NCBI GenBank assembly: GCA_016584495.1
Contig: WAID01000009.1
Span: forward strand, 930,001 to 994,000
Reading direction: 5' to 3'
DNA length: 64,000 nt
Origin: Celoporthe dispersa
Taxonomy: Eukaryota > Ascomycota > Sordariomycetes > Diaporthales > Cryphonectriaceae
A model generated the notes under the pieces. That model had not been told where the DNA came from. It was given only the letters and a program-made list of their open reading frames with translations, and did not search any database. This document shows positions 31,541 to 44,953 of the stretch, one piece after another; the stretch's first letter is position 1, and the number at the start of each line of letters is the position of its first letter. The position numbers and the translations under genes are program-made.

Positions 31541-34500
31541 ACGTCCTGGTGGTGTCGCTATACCGCCCGAGGCGATACAGTTCCCGTGTCGATGAGTTTC
31601 ATTCATATGCAAGGAGTCTGGAGTTGCTGGGCTGTCCCCTATGGGATCAGATCTGTCAATCTGCACCGACATCAGAGGCTGGATCAAGGTGATGGGGTAG
31701 ACGGAGGCTGGGCGAAAGGGGGGGGGGGGGGAAACGTCAAGGAGGGAGCCTATTCACTACAGGGGAGCAGCTCGGCTACAGTTGAACTGTCGTCCCGGTA
31801 CTTCTTGGACACGGCCCGCCGGCAAACATTCTATATCGCAGTCCTCCTTTCTAGAAAGCGTCCTGTTCCAGCCCACTCAGCTCAGATCTGATAGGCGAGA
31901 GCAGTACGACCTGGGTCACGCAATCATAATTGGGAGAATGATAAATCTCCAGCCAGGCTCAACATACATGCTGCCACCTGTCGTGGGTGCTCAGGCGGGA
32001 AGGAACGCACCTTTCGCTGCGAGATGGCTGCCTGAAGCACCTCCTGCGCCTTTCCTTACCCGTTCCCTTTCCGTCTCGCGGCGACCGACTCTCGAGCTGT
32101 TGTCCCCCCTCGTTGCAGTGCACCCCTCTCTACTAGACACCTGTCTTAGGTCTCCCTGAAGATCTTGGTCTCGTTGAAGATGCTCTATCGCTGAACAAGA
32201 TATCAGCATACTGCATCTCGCGAGCATGATCACCTCTACTTCAGCCTCATCCATGCCCAACAGAGACAGGCACACAGACAAACTTGGCGCAGATCTGTGA
32301 AGCACAAAGTTGGGAAAGTCCCGTCCTGGACGCCCTTCTCATGACAGGTCGCCGGGTCCCAGAGGCTTGTGTGCTCCTTCGGGCGAGGCGCTCGTCCACA
32401 GGAAAGTTTCTCATCGAGCCTCACCACCGGGCCCCGCCGCCGTGCTGGATGTCACGATATTTTTCGGCGATGCAACATTCCCTTGGCGCTTGTCCCGGCA
32501 CACGAGGGTCCAGATTCTGCGAGAGAAGATTCTGACAGCCTGGCCGCGGCCTCTCTGCCCGACCGTCAGGCCCGTTGTGTTAGACCTTGTTCTCACCTGT
32601 CACCACCAGCCGCCGGCCATGGGTGGGTGGAGTCACTATCCAGTCTGGCGGACTTTTTGCACGAATCAAGTATGTTACTGGCCTCGCGTGACCTTTGTTT
32701 TTCTTTTCTCCTCAAACGGCGGTTCGAGACAGCTGGCATCTGCCCAATGCCTGAGGTACTGTGTATTCAAGTATACGTATTAGGTCCTTCCTCTTGCGCA
32801 GCGAGGCCTGTTGAGACAGAGCGGTTGGCGACGGCGTGCGCAGCCAGGGGGGTCCTCGGAATACCCAAGGAGGCCCAACGGTTGACCGGGCCGCAGTTTG
32901 AAATCGCCAAAACCACTCGCTGGCTGGGTCTCGGTGTACAGCCACACCACGCAGGTGAGGTGTACTTCCTGCGAGGCGACCAAGTACGTCGGGCACCTGT
33001 GCAGCGCGCACGCTCGCATGTGACGCAGCCCAGATTGTGAAACGCGCAAGATGCAGAGACACCTGTTCTTCTCAACTGCCACCCACGCCCTGGGAGCCTC
33101 ACAATACCGAGATCGCAGGTATCAGCTGGCAAGTCACAAGGTCGACACTCGAGGTGGTCCTGGTGGTCGTCGTGGGGGTCAGGTGGGCACATCCCACGAC
33201 CACGATAAAAACTCGCGGAGGGGTCCCGAGCGCGGGGTCTGCCTGACACAAGAGGTTGAGAGGGGCTACGGGCACCAGCGCCTATCTCTCAGTCTCTCAC
33301 ACAAAGGTCCGGATTTCCTGTTTTGACATGTGAGAACACTCTGGCGGGGGGGGGGTGTTTCCAGGATAGGCAGGATCCTCTCCGGCATCTGGCCGGCTCC
33401 GGGTTCAATCACAATCAGCCGGTCGCCGACGCACCCACCTTTCTTCATAGATCGAGACCAGCTGGTCTCTAGGGATGAGGATACCAAGCCAATCTCGTGC
33501 GTGCTCGGACAGTCACCCCCTCGTGGGAAGGCAGCTTCGACACACCCTCTCTGATCCCACGAGCAGAGCCAGAGTAGCTGACACAGAGGTCCCAACCTCC
33601 CAGGTCTGACGCCGGAGCGCCCTGACACCATCCAAATTACTCCGGTCAGAGCGGGCTGTGACCCCGTACCCCCCACGCCTGTGGGATTTTGACACAGACC
33701 CCAAGCAGCCACCATGTGCTCTGCATGGAAATTTGCTCCAGCCAGAGGAACACGGCGAAGTGCGATCCAAATTGGGCACCCAGGGTGACACGGCCCACGG
33801 AGCTCCTCTCCCTGTGGCCTGCCTGCAGGAATACTCTGCAGCTTTGCAATCTCGGGAGTGACGGTTTCGCGTCCCTGCATAGCAGCCCGACTCGTGCAGC
33901 ACAACTTCTTCCACGGCTTCTAGAACACATTTCCGCCCGACATGATTCTCATCCCATGCAGGGTGCCGACGAGCAGGTCCTGCCACAGAGGTGTGTGCGT
34001 GCCTGAGCGGCCCTGAGTCTTGTCGGCATGTTTTTTTGTTTTTTTTTGGGTAGGGAGGTTGGTGTGTGTGTGTGTGTCGGCGTTTGACTCGTTTACGGTT
34101 CTGGTCGCCAGACAAAGTTTGATGATGGGAAAAGCACTCTTCCACGGCAGGCAGGTTATTCCATCTATGGAATTTGGAACCGAACACGGCTCGGGTCTGA
34201 GTCAAACGCGATTCCTCGGGTCGAGTTGAGTTCACACGGATAGTGGGCAGGCAAAGCAGGGCAGTACATGACGTCGACAAAGTGTTTTACTTCTGAGGGA
34301 TGCGACACTTTGCTTCTCGGGATGTCTGCAGACTCTCTGCCCTCTCTCTCTCTCTCTCTTTTTCTTTCTTCCTCTCATGTGAGGGAGGAGGGGACTGACT
34401 AGCATGTCGCTATTGGGGTATCCATCCTGATGCAGATGTGTCGAGCAGTGCAATCTCAGGGTCCTGCTGCCTGACAGAACACCTCTCGGTGGAAACGCCA

Positions 34501-37500
34501 CCGATACGGATATCACCACCGGAGCATCACCGCTGGGGCAGAAGGTGCCACGGGGCAGATCCCACGGTCCGAGGGCTAGAGCCTCGCAGTTATGCAGCGA
34601 ACACTGCACAGAAAAGTGCACAGGTCCCGGCGCGTCAGGATCGAAAAGGGATCTGGGTCAATCTAGATCCGGGCCCCATCTTGTCTTGTGGGGCCTGCCT
34701 GATGATGCCTTGCCTTGCCTGGGGCATTTGGACCCTTGATCCGCAAATGCGGGCCTGGTCGGCGGGCGCAGGACCTGCTCCTCTTGGTCGTGCCATCCCT
34801 GGCCAGAAGGGATTGTATGTACTATGTTATTCAGCAGGCCAGCGCGGGGAGGGCGGTTGATCTGTATTGCTCCCGCAGTCGGACCGCGGCAGCGGGGGCT
34901 ACGGGCGGTCTAGAGGGTGCGAGAACCTCTTCTGTGATGCGCTCGGCCGAGGGAGGCGTCGGATATCCACAGGTCATCCGGCGTGGGAGACGAGCACTCA
35001 CGAGTGGACCAAAACGTCCAGAGCATGAAACAGAAACGTCAAACGCTAGCAAGATGCTGCAGCACGTCCACCGCCAAGCGCGTGTGTGTTGGTTGTATTG
35101 GGGAGAAGTCGCACCACCCTGTCGGACGCTGGCTCGAGCACGTATTTTTGCACTGCCCGAAAGAAGAAAGCAAAAAAAAAAAAAAAGCGAAACGCTGCTT
35201 CCCGAGTGGCCGGCTCTCTGGTGTTTGGGCCTCGACCGCCAGCGGCCGGCGGATTGAAGATTGGAAATCCTGCGAGATAAAAATGAAGTAACCTGGGGTG
35301 AGGGAGGAGGAGGAGGAGGGAGGGGGTCTGCGATCATCCATGCCAGGTACTTCGGTCCTACACATTCCAGCAGGGCCCGCAGCCAGCAGAAGGACCGACA
35401 CGATGAACTAGCGGATGCAGGAGTCGGCGAGATCTGGGTTACAGGCGAGCGAGAGAAGCATGCTTCCAGCGCCGTGCAACCATCCAGTGTCCTCGATCCC
35501 GGGACCGCACCTCTCTGCAGGGCACTCTTTTTCTGGAACGCAGCTGGCAAGGACGCAGAGGGTGGTCACACATCTCGTTCCGCATTTCCCCTCCAGGCCG
35601 CCTCCCACACTCACACAGTCACACACTCACATACATACACACGCGAGAAGGCCGGGAAATAGAATGCGAGGGCGGGTTGCCATCCCATCGTATTATTAAT
35701 TCCTGGGGATGAGGAATCGATGGGCTGCTGGGCGAGCTCTCCGTATCGCCACGGCGATGACTGCATAGCAAACCCTCGTAGGGCGCGACACGAGCTGTCA
35801 TCCCCCGTCTTTTTTCTCACGGCCCGCGGCACACGCGCATATAGTCGGTGAGGTTCTTGCTCACCAATACCACCACCCCTAATGCAATGCGATCTGACTC
35901 ACCTCTGCCCGGCTGCCCTACCACCCCCGTACGCTACCTACAGCTCGTGTGGTAGCACAAGATGACCCAAGCCTCCTCCGCCTCCGGGGAAACTCTGGAT
36001 TACTGATGACAATGATGAGATCGCGGAGAGGTAGACCAGGACACTGTTTGTAAGCTTCCTCATTGCAACAAAGGCCGGCGGAAAAATTACCGTCCAGCTG
36101 TGCAGCCGGCCGGGGGGGGCGGGGGTGGGGTGGGGGCTCCTCCTCACCTGGAGGTCATCCCGATCTCTCCCGTAGGGAAATGGGGTGTTCCCAGAACAGC
36201 CAGGACATCCCAGAAGAGAGGCTGTGACCACCACGCTGCGACCACATGCTTGACAGTGCTACCTGCCTGGCCCGGGTCACGGTCACCGTGTGCGATGGAG
36301 GGTGCTGCTACCTGCGAGCGGCAGGTGGTTTAGGCGACTCAGCGGTCGGAAGTCTCGCCTCGAGGGCCATCGTGGCTGGCACGCACGGGTCTCATCTCGT
36401 CAGGCAGTGTGACAAGGCAAGCTGGCCACGACCATCCAGAAAGCCCGTGAGGACGGCGACGTGGGACATTTGGTGACTCCTTACCGCCGGCCTGTCCTGC
36501 CCAGCTGAGTGTGACCGGTGCGACACGACACACACACACCCACCCTCATCATCACAGACAGAACCAAATATCAAGGTTTCCGACCCGAGCGCCGCGCCAA
36601 TTTTTTTTTTCTTTCTTTTTCAGGGCGAGGCAGCTCCGTATACGTAAGTGGTACGTACCTGTGGCGTGCGAGGATGCCGAAGAATGTGCGGCGGTCCTGA
36701 TTCGGTCTGCAACCAACCAAACAGTGCACCGTATCGCGTCTGGCTGGTCTGGTTGGTCCTCGGGCGCTGGAGCAGGAGTGATCTGGGCCCCAATGAGTCC
36801 TCGTTGGCAACGGATTCCTTCCGGGTCCTCGGCTCAAAGAGATTTGATCAGGCTAAGCAGGGCGCAGAGATGAGAACCAAGGCAAAAAAAGAAAAAAAGA
36901 ACAAGAAGGAAAAGGACGAAGAAAAGCAGTAAGGAAAAAAAAAACAAGTTATGACAGCAAAACTAGCGGACAGGGAGAGATTCGATGACGCTCAGAATCT
37001 GGACATGAGGTGGTCACAACCTGTTTTCTTCTTTTTTTTTTCTTCTCTTTTTCTTCTTCTTCTTCTTCTTTCTCAGCCACAACTCCGCAAATGTCCCCAT
37101 CCAGAGATCAAGGAGGGGTGGGGGTGGTTTCTTTCTTTTTTCCTTTCCCTTCCTTGGCCGATGAGAAGGAAAAAGGAAAGGAAAAAAAAAGAAGTTCGTC
37201 CTGCAACCACACCCCCCCCCCCCAAATCCCGGATCTACAGGCGGCGGTGAGCATGCCTCCATGGTAAACTAGTAAAAGCGGTCGCGACGCTGCTTCCCGA
37301 GAAGCTGGACGCGAGGGTTTCCGACGTGAGGAAGATCTGCGTTCGGAGAGCGATTCAGGATGTGTTAGAGGCCAATGGCAGGGCTGGGCTCGAGTAATTT
37401 CTACTACCGAAAGGGGAAAACCAGACGAGGGGCTGGTGTGTTGGTGTGTAGAGAGAGAGGAATGCTGAGAGGGATGCTTTCGTGAGCAGAGGAGACCCCC

Positions 37501-38391
37501 CTCCCTCCCGGGGGCCCTCCTCCTTCGTCACTGGCAAGTTTGCAGCCTGGGCGGTAGGGCGGTCAGACGCTGCACACGGATTACTCGCACCTCTCGACCG
37601 CTACTTTTGCAGGGAGGGAGACGTTACACTCATATCAAAACCACGGAGAACGAGACCGCTCTGCTATGGTACTTCTGCGTCCGGACCCCCCCTTCCCTCT
37701 GTGTGTGTGTGGGGGGCCACAACGAGTTCCGCCGGCTGGGCTGGCGGACGGATTCAGGCGATGGCTTGGGCTGTCAGGTTGTGTCTGGCCTCCCGTCTGA
37801 GCCCCCCCCCTCCTCTCTCTCCCTTCCCGAAAGCCGTGGGAATGTTCTTGTTTCTAGACCGCGCGCCCACCCAGACAGCCTCTCTGTTCCCTGACCTCGC
37901 CCTGTCATTTGTATCCCTGCCCAAGCTCGGTCTGAGTCGGGCACGATCCCTGCCCCCCTTCTTCCCCCCCCCCTTGTGCCTTGTCAAATGTTCAGCCTGT
38001 TGTTGCCTCCCACCGCACGCGCAGTATCCGGATGATTCATATATCTCCCTGAGGCTCCCTCCAGGTGACCATGCCCTGCCCATGCCCGAACGCATTTTCC
38101 CAAAACAAAATCCTCATCATCACTATCAACAAGCGGTCTCTCTCTCTCTCTGTGTACTCTGTTGTAGACAGCTGCCATACACATCAACGTCTTGTCACCA
38201 CCGCCCACCACTACCGACCTCTGGGGTTTTATAACCAATACAGAGAGGGACTATCAGCCGGGAACAACATACACACACACACAACAACAACAGGCCTGCA
38301 GACACTCGGCCACTTTTTTTTTTAGTTCTCTCTTCTTTTTTTCCCTTCTCTCTCTTCCATCTCACGCGTCCAGAGCAACACGACAGCCAAC
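31541..38391. other. 6.9-kb gene-poor region
   Basis: No exon chain, tRNA or 5S gene was supported on either strand. The open frames present have random-looking composition. Homopolymers and simple repeats occur: G runs at 31721 and 33344, GT at 34061-34078, TC at 34342-34359, poly-A at 35174 and CTT near 37052. The right end is CT-rich and is probably the leader of the gene at 38392. Confidence 0.55.
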
Positions 38392-38901
38392 ATGTACGGC
38401 TCATACGGCTCGTACAGCTCAACACCGGCGATGGAGATGCCGTCGAGGAGCAACACGTACCGCTCGTCGGCGTCCCTCGACGCCAGCTGCGCGTTCCCCA
38501 GCTGGCCGCGGCGCGACTCCCTCGGCGACGACCACAACACACCGCGCGCGAGCTCGTACATCTCGGACGAGGACCTCGCCTTCCTCTCGGAGCCCGTGTT
38601 CGCGGACGAGGACGCACGCTCCGTGTCCAGCTGCGGCTCCCAGACGCCGTCGCCCCAGCTGGCACCGGTGCGCCACATCAGCGACGAGGAGATCGAGGAG
38701 ATGCGCCGCGAGCAGGCCATGCGCCAGCGCGAGTACATCGCCGTGGTCATGCGCGAGAAGGAGCAGCGGAGGCGGGCCAAGGCAGCAAGGCAGGCCAAGA
38801 AGGGCTCGTCCTCCTCCTCCTCCGGCGGCGCCTCGGGCAGGAAGAGCGCCAGCCCCCAGCCCAGGAGTAAGCTGTCCGCCATGACGCCCATCGCGGAGTA
38901 G
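38392..38901 (+). CDS. Conserved-looking fungal protein of unknown function, 169 aa
   Basis: This single-exon gene begins after an AACATG context and a CT-rich leader. The first 55 residues are Ser/Tyr-rich (MYGSYGSYSSTPAMEM). Two related acidic motifs follow: SYISDEDLAFLSE at about residue 55 and HISDEEIEEMRREQ at about residue 94. The second opens a charged helix ending VVMREKEQRRRAKAARQAKK. A Ser/Gly-rich tail follows, ending MTPIAE. GC-rich codon use and the lack of stops on this strand support coding. The charged helix resembles small helical, possibly nuclear, proteins. I do not recognise the family. It stands alone between two very long non-coding stretches. Confidence 0.8.
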   Translation: MYGSYGSYSSTPAMEMPSRSNTYRSSASLDASCAFPSWPRRDSLGDDHNTPRASSYISDEDLAFLSEPVFADEDARSVSSCGSQTPSPQLAPVRHISDEEIEEMRREQAMRQREYIAVVMREKEQRRRAKAARQAKKGSSSSSSGGASGRKSASPQPRSKLSAMTPIAE

Positions 38902-39028
38902 CAGGGCCCAGCAGGGGGGGGGATGGGGATTCCCCGAGACAACACACTCGCCGCTGCTGGACCGTGGCGAGGCTTACGTGGTGGCTGCACCAGACAAGGT
39001 ACGTTCATCAGCTTACCACAATTTCTTT

Positions 39029-39059
<31 letters not shown>

Positions 39060-41790
39060 TCACGCCTCCTGTCTCGCCCTCGTGCGCTGCCACCTCGTAC
39101 CGATCCCACGTTGCGTGGGGCGGCGGCGGTGGTGGTGTACTTCTTGGGGCGCCAGAGAGGAGGAGGGAGGAGGAATGGATCCGTCGTGTGCGTGCAACCT
39201 CACTCGGCATCCTACGCTTCCCAGCTTATCCGAGAGAAGGGAGAGAAGATAGAAAGAAAGAAAAAAAAAGGAAGAGTAATACACAATGCTGACCGCGTCT
39301 TCCAGCTTTCTTTTTTAGTCATCTTTTTTCTAATTATTCCTCTGACCACCACGGAACATACATGATACCACCCCCCCCCCCTTCAAATCATCCACCACCA
39401 GACCAGCAAAGACTGGTTTGGGGAGAAGGAAGGGGGGCTACACAAAGAGTCTTCCTCACGGAATACACCGCGCCGCCTGCACGCAACAAACCAACAAACG
39501 CACACACACACACACAAACACAGTCATGCACCTTTTTGGGGGGCAGGGGGGCCAAATCCTATTTTATTTTTTTCCCCTTCCTGTTCTATTCTCCCATCTC
39601 ACAATACCACCAACCAACCGACCAGACCAGACCAACCATCAAACCACAACAAGGTCTTGCGCTGGGCGCACACCGCCGTCTGCCGAAACCTATTCTACAC
39701 CTTTTTTTTTTGTTATCAGCTACGCTCTCACGCGCTGATCCCTGCTGATAACGAACGATGATGATTTCTTCCCTCCGCATCATCATTCCCCCTCCCTCCC
39801 TCCCCCCACCTCTCCTCCCGATCGCAAACCATCCACATCCCATCAGCGCCACGAGTTTATTTCGGAGTGAGACGGATCGGCGGTGCGGAAGTCGACGGAT
39901 AATTGCTCCCCCCACCCTTCTTTTCCCCCCTCACCCTCGAGGCCTACGGGCTGGCATCCCTCCCATTCAGCCGGGTTACCCTCAACAGGGGGGGGGGGGC
40001 GGCGATCGGGAAACACCTCCCGACGACGCTTGTCTGCCTGTCTCCCTGGTTCTGCCGACAAGACCCGCGACAGGCGCGGCGGACAAGCTCGGGATCTTGG
40101 AGTCTTTTACCACGGCTGATTTCGTCTCCCATGCATCCATGCATCCATGCGCCCACCCTCACCCCTCACTGACCGGGTGTCTCACCGCCGGATGCAGCAC
40201 GCCTAGCATCCCGACCCGTCTTCCACCCACCCCCCCGCGTCCCAGAGTCTCGGGACCCGGGCAGCGGGCATGAGGCGCGGGGGGTTTTCTCGGGAGCTCT
40301 TGTGGGCCCGGTCGCCTGCGACGGGAGGCGCAGAGAGGGCATCTGAACGTGAACGGAGGGCACCATCAGTACGCCTGAGGACATTTCTGGGACAAGAGGG
40401 CGTCATTGGGGGACAAAGACTTGGGTCAGGCGTTTCTCTCTATACCAACTGGGAGTTTCTTGGTCACGCACATTACAAGCGAGCGATTTCGATGTTTGTT
40501 TTTTTATGGTCTTTTTTCTGCTTCTTTTCTTCTTTTTTGGATGTTTTTTTTTCTTTCTTCTTTCTTTCTTCCAGTATGGAATGGATATGGACATCATCAG
40601 CAAGCCTGGAGTTCTTTGCGTCAACAGGGAGAACGGCGCAACACAACCAAAGAAAGAGATGGGTCTCTGGATGGGAGTCTGTTTTTTTTTTGGTTCCCAT
40701 TATTCCAGGTAGTTTTTTAGCATTAGTCGGTAGATACCCCCCAACCCTCGGTCACCTCGAGTGAGTCGAAGTATGTTTTTGCTTTTTTTTTTCTTCTTTT
40801 TTTCTGGATAATTTGAATACACACAAGGAATGGCACTCGCCATCTACACACACACACACATACACACACACTCTCTCTCTGTGTCTCTCTCTTCCGCTTG
40901 ACCTTGAGTGACATATACCTCCTGTCGATCAATCCGATCAAGTCATTCCCGAGCAAGCCGAGAGAGGGTAGAAAGCTTAATGATGGTCAACCGTGAGAAC
41001 CTACACGGAGTATCTTTTGCCCCGAGAAATTTCTATTGTCTCTTTCCTACATACTAGGAACAAGACAGACACTTCCTTGCCTGTCCACACCCCTCCCCAC
41101 CCTACACAATCACACCCGTCCTCCATCCGCACGGTTCCGGGACTGGGTAGGGAGGGTTTGCTGGCGTCCAGCTGGCTGTCCGTCCGTCGTCATGATCGAC
41201 ATCTTGTCTCCTGCGAAACAGGAGGACGATAGCGGGATGGTTGGCAAGGAGGGGTGTCTTGGGAAGGGTATTAAAGGGGGTCTGTATATATATACTCTGT
41301 ATCCCGGCGTGTAGATTATGAGGAAGGGGAGAGGAGAGGAGGGAGGACTGTATATTCTCTCTCTCTCTCTCTCTCTCTCAGAGTCGATAGTGAACTTTGA
41401 ATTGGTGGGAGAGGCAGAAGGACAACCACACGAACCTGAAGAGGAGAGCAGAGACGAGGTATCTACACACCAAAAGACACATACACACACACACGAAGGG
41501 ACAGAAGGAGCTGCTCCGAACTCGAACCCGACCGACCTGGACACACATCCCTTTACACATCGTATCAGTAACGACAACAGCCCGCAGGAGAAACTCAAAA
41601 GAAAGAAAGAAAAGAAGAGAAAGACGGACTCCAGAAAAACCTCCCTCCCCCCCTCCGGAGGACGCCGAACACACACACACATACACACATGCACACACAC
41701 ACCGGAGATCGCCTCTTTTAAACGCAGCTTTTACGTCCCCGAGGATACACAACATCAATGCTTCCGGTCGGGGCCCAAGGGGTGTTGTGC

Positions 41791-41838
41791 GAGAGAGAGA
41801 GAAAGAGAAAGAGAGCGAGAGAGAGAGAGAGAGAGAGA
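41791..41838. repeat. GA-rich microsatellite
   Basis: An imperfect GA run with AAG interruptions, within the gene desert. Confidence 0.85.
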
Positions 41839-42665
41839 CGGCACCCCCCCTCCTTAGGGCCACTTTGGACAGCAGAGGCCACTGACCAAGACCCGGGCGC
41901 AGAAAACCCAAGATGCATCTACCCGCCCGCGCCCCTCTCTGGGCTTCCGATCCAAAGGGGGCTCCTGCGGTCTTCTCTCCCGGTGCAGCAGCCGGATCCC
42001 CAACGGCTGAGGAAGCACGTACCCACCCCCTTGCCCATCTCCTCTCGCCTGTCTGCTGTCCAGGACATCGCACCATCCGACGGTGGGAAGGGAAGGGAAA
42101 GGGGGAGAGGAGGAGGAGGAGGAGGAGGAGCAGGAATGATCCATCGAGGCGCCACCCGCCTCCTCGCACCGAAACCGTCTCCTTTGTCTGGTTTCGGTCG
42201 CTGTTGACCTGCTAGCATAGACTCGTCGCGCAACCGCCCCCCGCGGCGTAGGCAGGGGACCGGCCCCTCGGGAAGGGTTGCACTTGGTACTCCTTTTATC
42301 ATGTACGCCGTTGGGGTGGGGGACGAGGAGGAGGGGGTTGTCATGGTGGTGGATGGCATCCCTGGAGGCTCACCCTTCTGGGAGGACGAGCACAGGCATG
42401 CATTTTTGATCTGGGGTTTTTTCCTTCTCTTGTGCTCACTTGGGGACAAGAGCCATGTTGTGATGGGAATGGTACAACGCCCGGGGGGTCTTCACTAGAT
42501 AGACGAGGTATTCACGAGGCAGCTTGCCCTTGGAATGTGGTCCGCCGAAGTTGACTTGGCTGCAGAGGAACCGCCTACACTGATGGTATACTGTGTAGTA
42601 GATTACAGTGTCGTTCACCTGGCCTATCTCTTTCTCTCCCTCTCTCCCTCTCTCCCTCGCGCACG

Positions 42666-42672
<7 letters not shown>

Positions 42673-42700
<28 letters not shown>
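42673..42700. repeat. (CA)n microsatellite
   Basis: About 14 CA units, preceded by a CT-rich stretch. Confidence 0.9.
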
Positions 42701-42703
<3 letters not shown>

Positions 42704-43697
42704 CTTACTCTCACACATCCTCATGCGATCATGTACCGTCTGAGATGTCCGATCCTGCAGGACGGCAGCCTCCGGGGGGAGAGGGGGGGGGGAATTCCGT
42801 GTCAGTGTGGCTGTCGACGCCCCCAGCTGTGACGACCCAGCTGTGACGACCTCGTTTAATCACGCACGAGGTGGTGGTCATGTGCTGGAGCCCACACCCC
42901 ACAGCCACATCTCTCGGGTGGGATGGATGCTGTATGGTCGAGACACACACGCTGGGGGCCTGGCATCCACCCCCTTCTGGGACGACATGCAAGGCCAATC
43001 ACGGCGCCAATATCCATCCCGACGATCCTATTCGCTCCCGCGAAAATAAAAAAAAAAGGGAAAGGGAAAAAAAAGGGGGGGGGGAGAGGGGGGGCGAAAA
43101 AGAAGCAGAAGGAAGAAAATAAACCATGTTAATGCTGTAACAGGCGCTTGCGAGAAAGATGAAAAATAAAAGGTATCACAATCACATATGAGGAAGTATA
43201 AGTGCAGATCCGGCCTTGTGCACAGGTCCTGGCCCTCACTTTATATAGTGGCCTGTGACGACTTGGGAGGCACGCCGCACCAGATACTGCGCGTTACGAT
43301 CGTCGATATCATGGGGGACAGGGTAGATGATGCGTAAGAGGTTCTAATGTGCCCTCCTCTTGATTAGAGGAAATAGGAAAGCGTCCGAACACCAACCCCA
43401 TCATACAAGACCATATGAAGTGAGACCGAAAGGAAAGACATGAAGGGGGGAAAAAAAAAACCAACAAGGTCCCTTGGAGATCACGGGACATAGTAGAGCG
43501 AGTAGGAGGACATGACGTGAGCATGAGGAGGAAGAGTGCGATGGAGCGAGATCGCTCCTTGGAGCCATGTGTCCCTGGGAGTTTCGGGGCCAACTTCTTC
43601 GCACGAACCAGAAGAAGAAGAACAGATTTTTTTTTTTGCTCCGCGCACACATAATCCGACCGCCGTGACTGAAAGAGATACAACCAACCACCACAGC

Positions 43698-43700
<3 letters not shown>

Positions 43701-43734
<34 letters not shown>

Positions 43735-43745
43735 GCACGCACGCA
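43701..43745. repeat. (AC)15 followed by (GCAC)n
   Basis: Thirty bases of AC pass into GCAC tetranucleotides. Confidence 0.9.
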
Positions 43746-44442
43746 CAGCATAGGCCGCCTGCGAAGTTTCTGGCGACTTTTCTAGCCCGCAGCCACGTTA
43801 GGTCGCCGGCTAAGACATTCCGCGTCTGATGCCCGATGCCACGCCAGTAACGTTAAAAAAGAAGAGGAAGCTTAAAAAAATGAAAGCTTTCCTCTGGGTG
43901 GACACGCTAGAGAGAGAGAGGGCGGCACCTGGTGTGGTCCGCCAGTGAGACAATGATATTAGCCATGCGCTCGGCTGGCTGGCTGGCTGGCTGTTGCTAC
44001 CGGGGGGGTCTCTCTCTTCCCCTCCCCCCCTCTTCCTCTTTCCTATGTGCTAGCCAAGCCCTCGAGTAGATTGGGGAAAAGGAGAAAGGAAAAGACAAAA
44101 GAAATAAAATAAAAAAAAAGGAAAGGGAGAGAGATAGAGAGAGAGAGAGGGGGGGAGAGAGGGAGAGAGAGAAAACACCAAACCATGGGAAAACTTGTGG
44201 GCGCCGCGACGTTCCGAGTTGCAAGGCGGAGCGGGACAGGCATTCATTGTCTGTGTGGCGTTCAATGATTTCAATTGTCGTCACATCACGACGGTCCAAT
44301 GGCAGAGGGGGAAATATATGAACTACCACGATCCGGGTTCCCACTTGGGTCAAGCGGTGCATGCCACGAATCTCGGTAAGGCGCACATGTCCCTGCGCCT
44401 GAACATTTCGTGTCGACGAGCCCAACGGGTGTGTGCTCAATG

Positions 44443-44444
<2 letters not shown>

Positions 44445-44477
<33 letters not shown>
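44445..44477. repeat. (CA)n microsatellite
   Basis: About 16 perfect CA units. Confidence 0.9.
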
Positions 44478-44479
<2 letters not shown>

Positions 44480-44878
44480 AGAGACCCTTTTCGTGACGTG
44501 GAGTCGAGACAGACGTGATGGCGACAAGCCTGGCCGCCAAGGCCCCCCCGCCCCTCCTCTCCCCATCCCCCTCCTGGGCATATATCTACACCGATTGGTG
44601 GTGACCGGCCCGCTGGTGGTATCTGATGAGAAGAGCTCCCCCTCTCCTCTCTCTCCCCTTCCCCCCCCCGGCCGGCCCAGTCCAATAGATCGGCGCCGAA
44701 GAAGCCAGGAGCCGAAAAGTGTGGTCCCACGGAATTGACCACCGGCTGGGTTGATGCATCTCGGGAAGCCTTCTGCAACCTTGCGTGGGAACGTCTGTCG
44801 ATCGCTCAATCTTATGGAATGACCCAGCGCTGGTTCTGCCTGAGATTGTCAGGGGCAACTCTAAACTAGTACTGTCCT

Positions 44879-44898
44879 GTGTGTGTGTGTGTGGTGTC

Positions 44899-44949
<51 letters not shown>
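44879..44949. repeat. (GT)n then (CT)n microsatellite
   Basis: A short GT run is followed by about 45 bases of CT/TC repeat with few interruptions. Confidence 0.9.

Positions 44950-44953
<4 letters not shown>

Noticed and set aside
33411..33430. GGTTCAATC, resembling a Pol III B box
   Set aside because: No acceptor, D- or anticodon stem can be folded around it.
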